DNA of 5,520 nucleotides from an uncultured Oscillospiraceae bacterium (GTDB lineage Bacteria; Bacillota_A; Clostridia; Oscillospirales; Oscillospiraceae), in contig CAAEDK010000273.1 in the NCBI GenBank assembly GCA_900754605.1, forward strand, positions 1 to 5,520, in the 5' to 3' direction. Both the position numbers and the translations under genes were made by a program. The notes under the pieces were generated by a model. The model did no database searches. It was not told the origin of the DNA and was given only the letters and a program-made list of their open reading frames with translations. Below, piece after piece: positions 5,474 through 5,520 of this stretch (its first letter is position 1; the number at the start of each line of letters is the position of its first letter).

Positions 5474-5520
5474 CTTCTTTGTCCTATCAGATTTTATTTC
5501 CGGGGAGACTTAATCGCAGC
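5435..5520. repeat. Terminal direct repeat, right copy (identical to 1-86)
   Basis: This is base-for-base identical to 1-86 and in the same orientation. In the left copy these bases are the sequence downstream of the YitT-family gene, so what follows beyond 5520 could again be the end of a YitT gene. That is what a circle or a head-to-tail tandem of a 5434-bp unit predicts. Confidence 0.97.

Noticed and set aside
1..5520. Autonomous small plasmid or phage genome
   Set aside because: Despite the overlapping ends, no replication, partition, mobilisation, structural or integration gene is present; all four genes are metabolic, regulatory or membrane functions.
1..5520. End repeats as insertion-sequence or transposon ends
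   Set aside because: The repeats are direct, not inverted, are centred on an intrinsic terminator, and enclose no transposase.

Overview
The window reads as one compact carbohydrate-utilisation operon on the minus strand. In transcription order (right to left) it holds a BglG/LicT-type transcriptional antiterminator (4279-5106), a beta-glucoside-family PTS permease (2486-4084), a GH1 6-phospho-beta-glucosidase (1002-2429) and a YitT-family membrane protein (152-1009). The gene order antiterminator-PTS-phosphoglucosidase, the strong GGAGG-type ribosome binding sites and the YitT family point to a Bacillota (Firmicutes) bacterium, perhaps a gut-type anaerobe. Base composition is fairly balanced, and nothing in the sequence fixes the genus.

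How it should work: an aryl- or alkyl-beta-glucoside or beta-linked disaccharide is imported and phosphorylated by the permease and then hydrolysed inside the cell by the GH1 enzyme. The antiterminator senses PTS phosphorylation state through its two PRDs and relieves termination. Two U-tract hairpins lie between the antiterminator and the permease gene (4155-4234 and 4111-4136). A possible third terminator lies in the antiterminator leader (5136-5231). I could not recognise a canonical RAT sequence. The YitT gene overlaps the end of the glucosidase gene by 8 bases, so it is part of the operon; its role is unknown.

The most unusual gene is the permease. It has the layout B'-B-C: a degenerate copy of the EIIB domain, with Asp where the phosphorylated Cys should be, is fused in front of a normal EIIB-EIIC. 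The junction between the two B domains carries its own Shine-Dalgarno sequence and ATG, so a standard-size EIIBC could also be made from inside the gene. No EIIA domain is encoded here.

The first 86 bases are repeated exactly as the last 86 bases, in direct orientation. The repeat carries most of a bidirectional terminator; the full 15-bp stem is seen only at the right end. The window is therefore consistent with a 5434-bp unit that closes on itself: a circle, a tandem amplification, or an assembly-graph loop. No replication, mobilisation, integrase or transposase gene is present.

Non-coding parts: 1-151 is the operon 3' end and terminator; 4085-4278 is the structured antiterminator-permease gap; 5107-5520 is the leader region upstream of the antiterminator plus the right-hand repeat.
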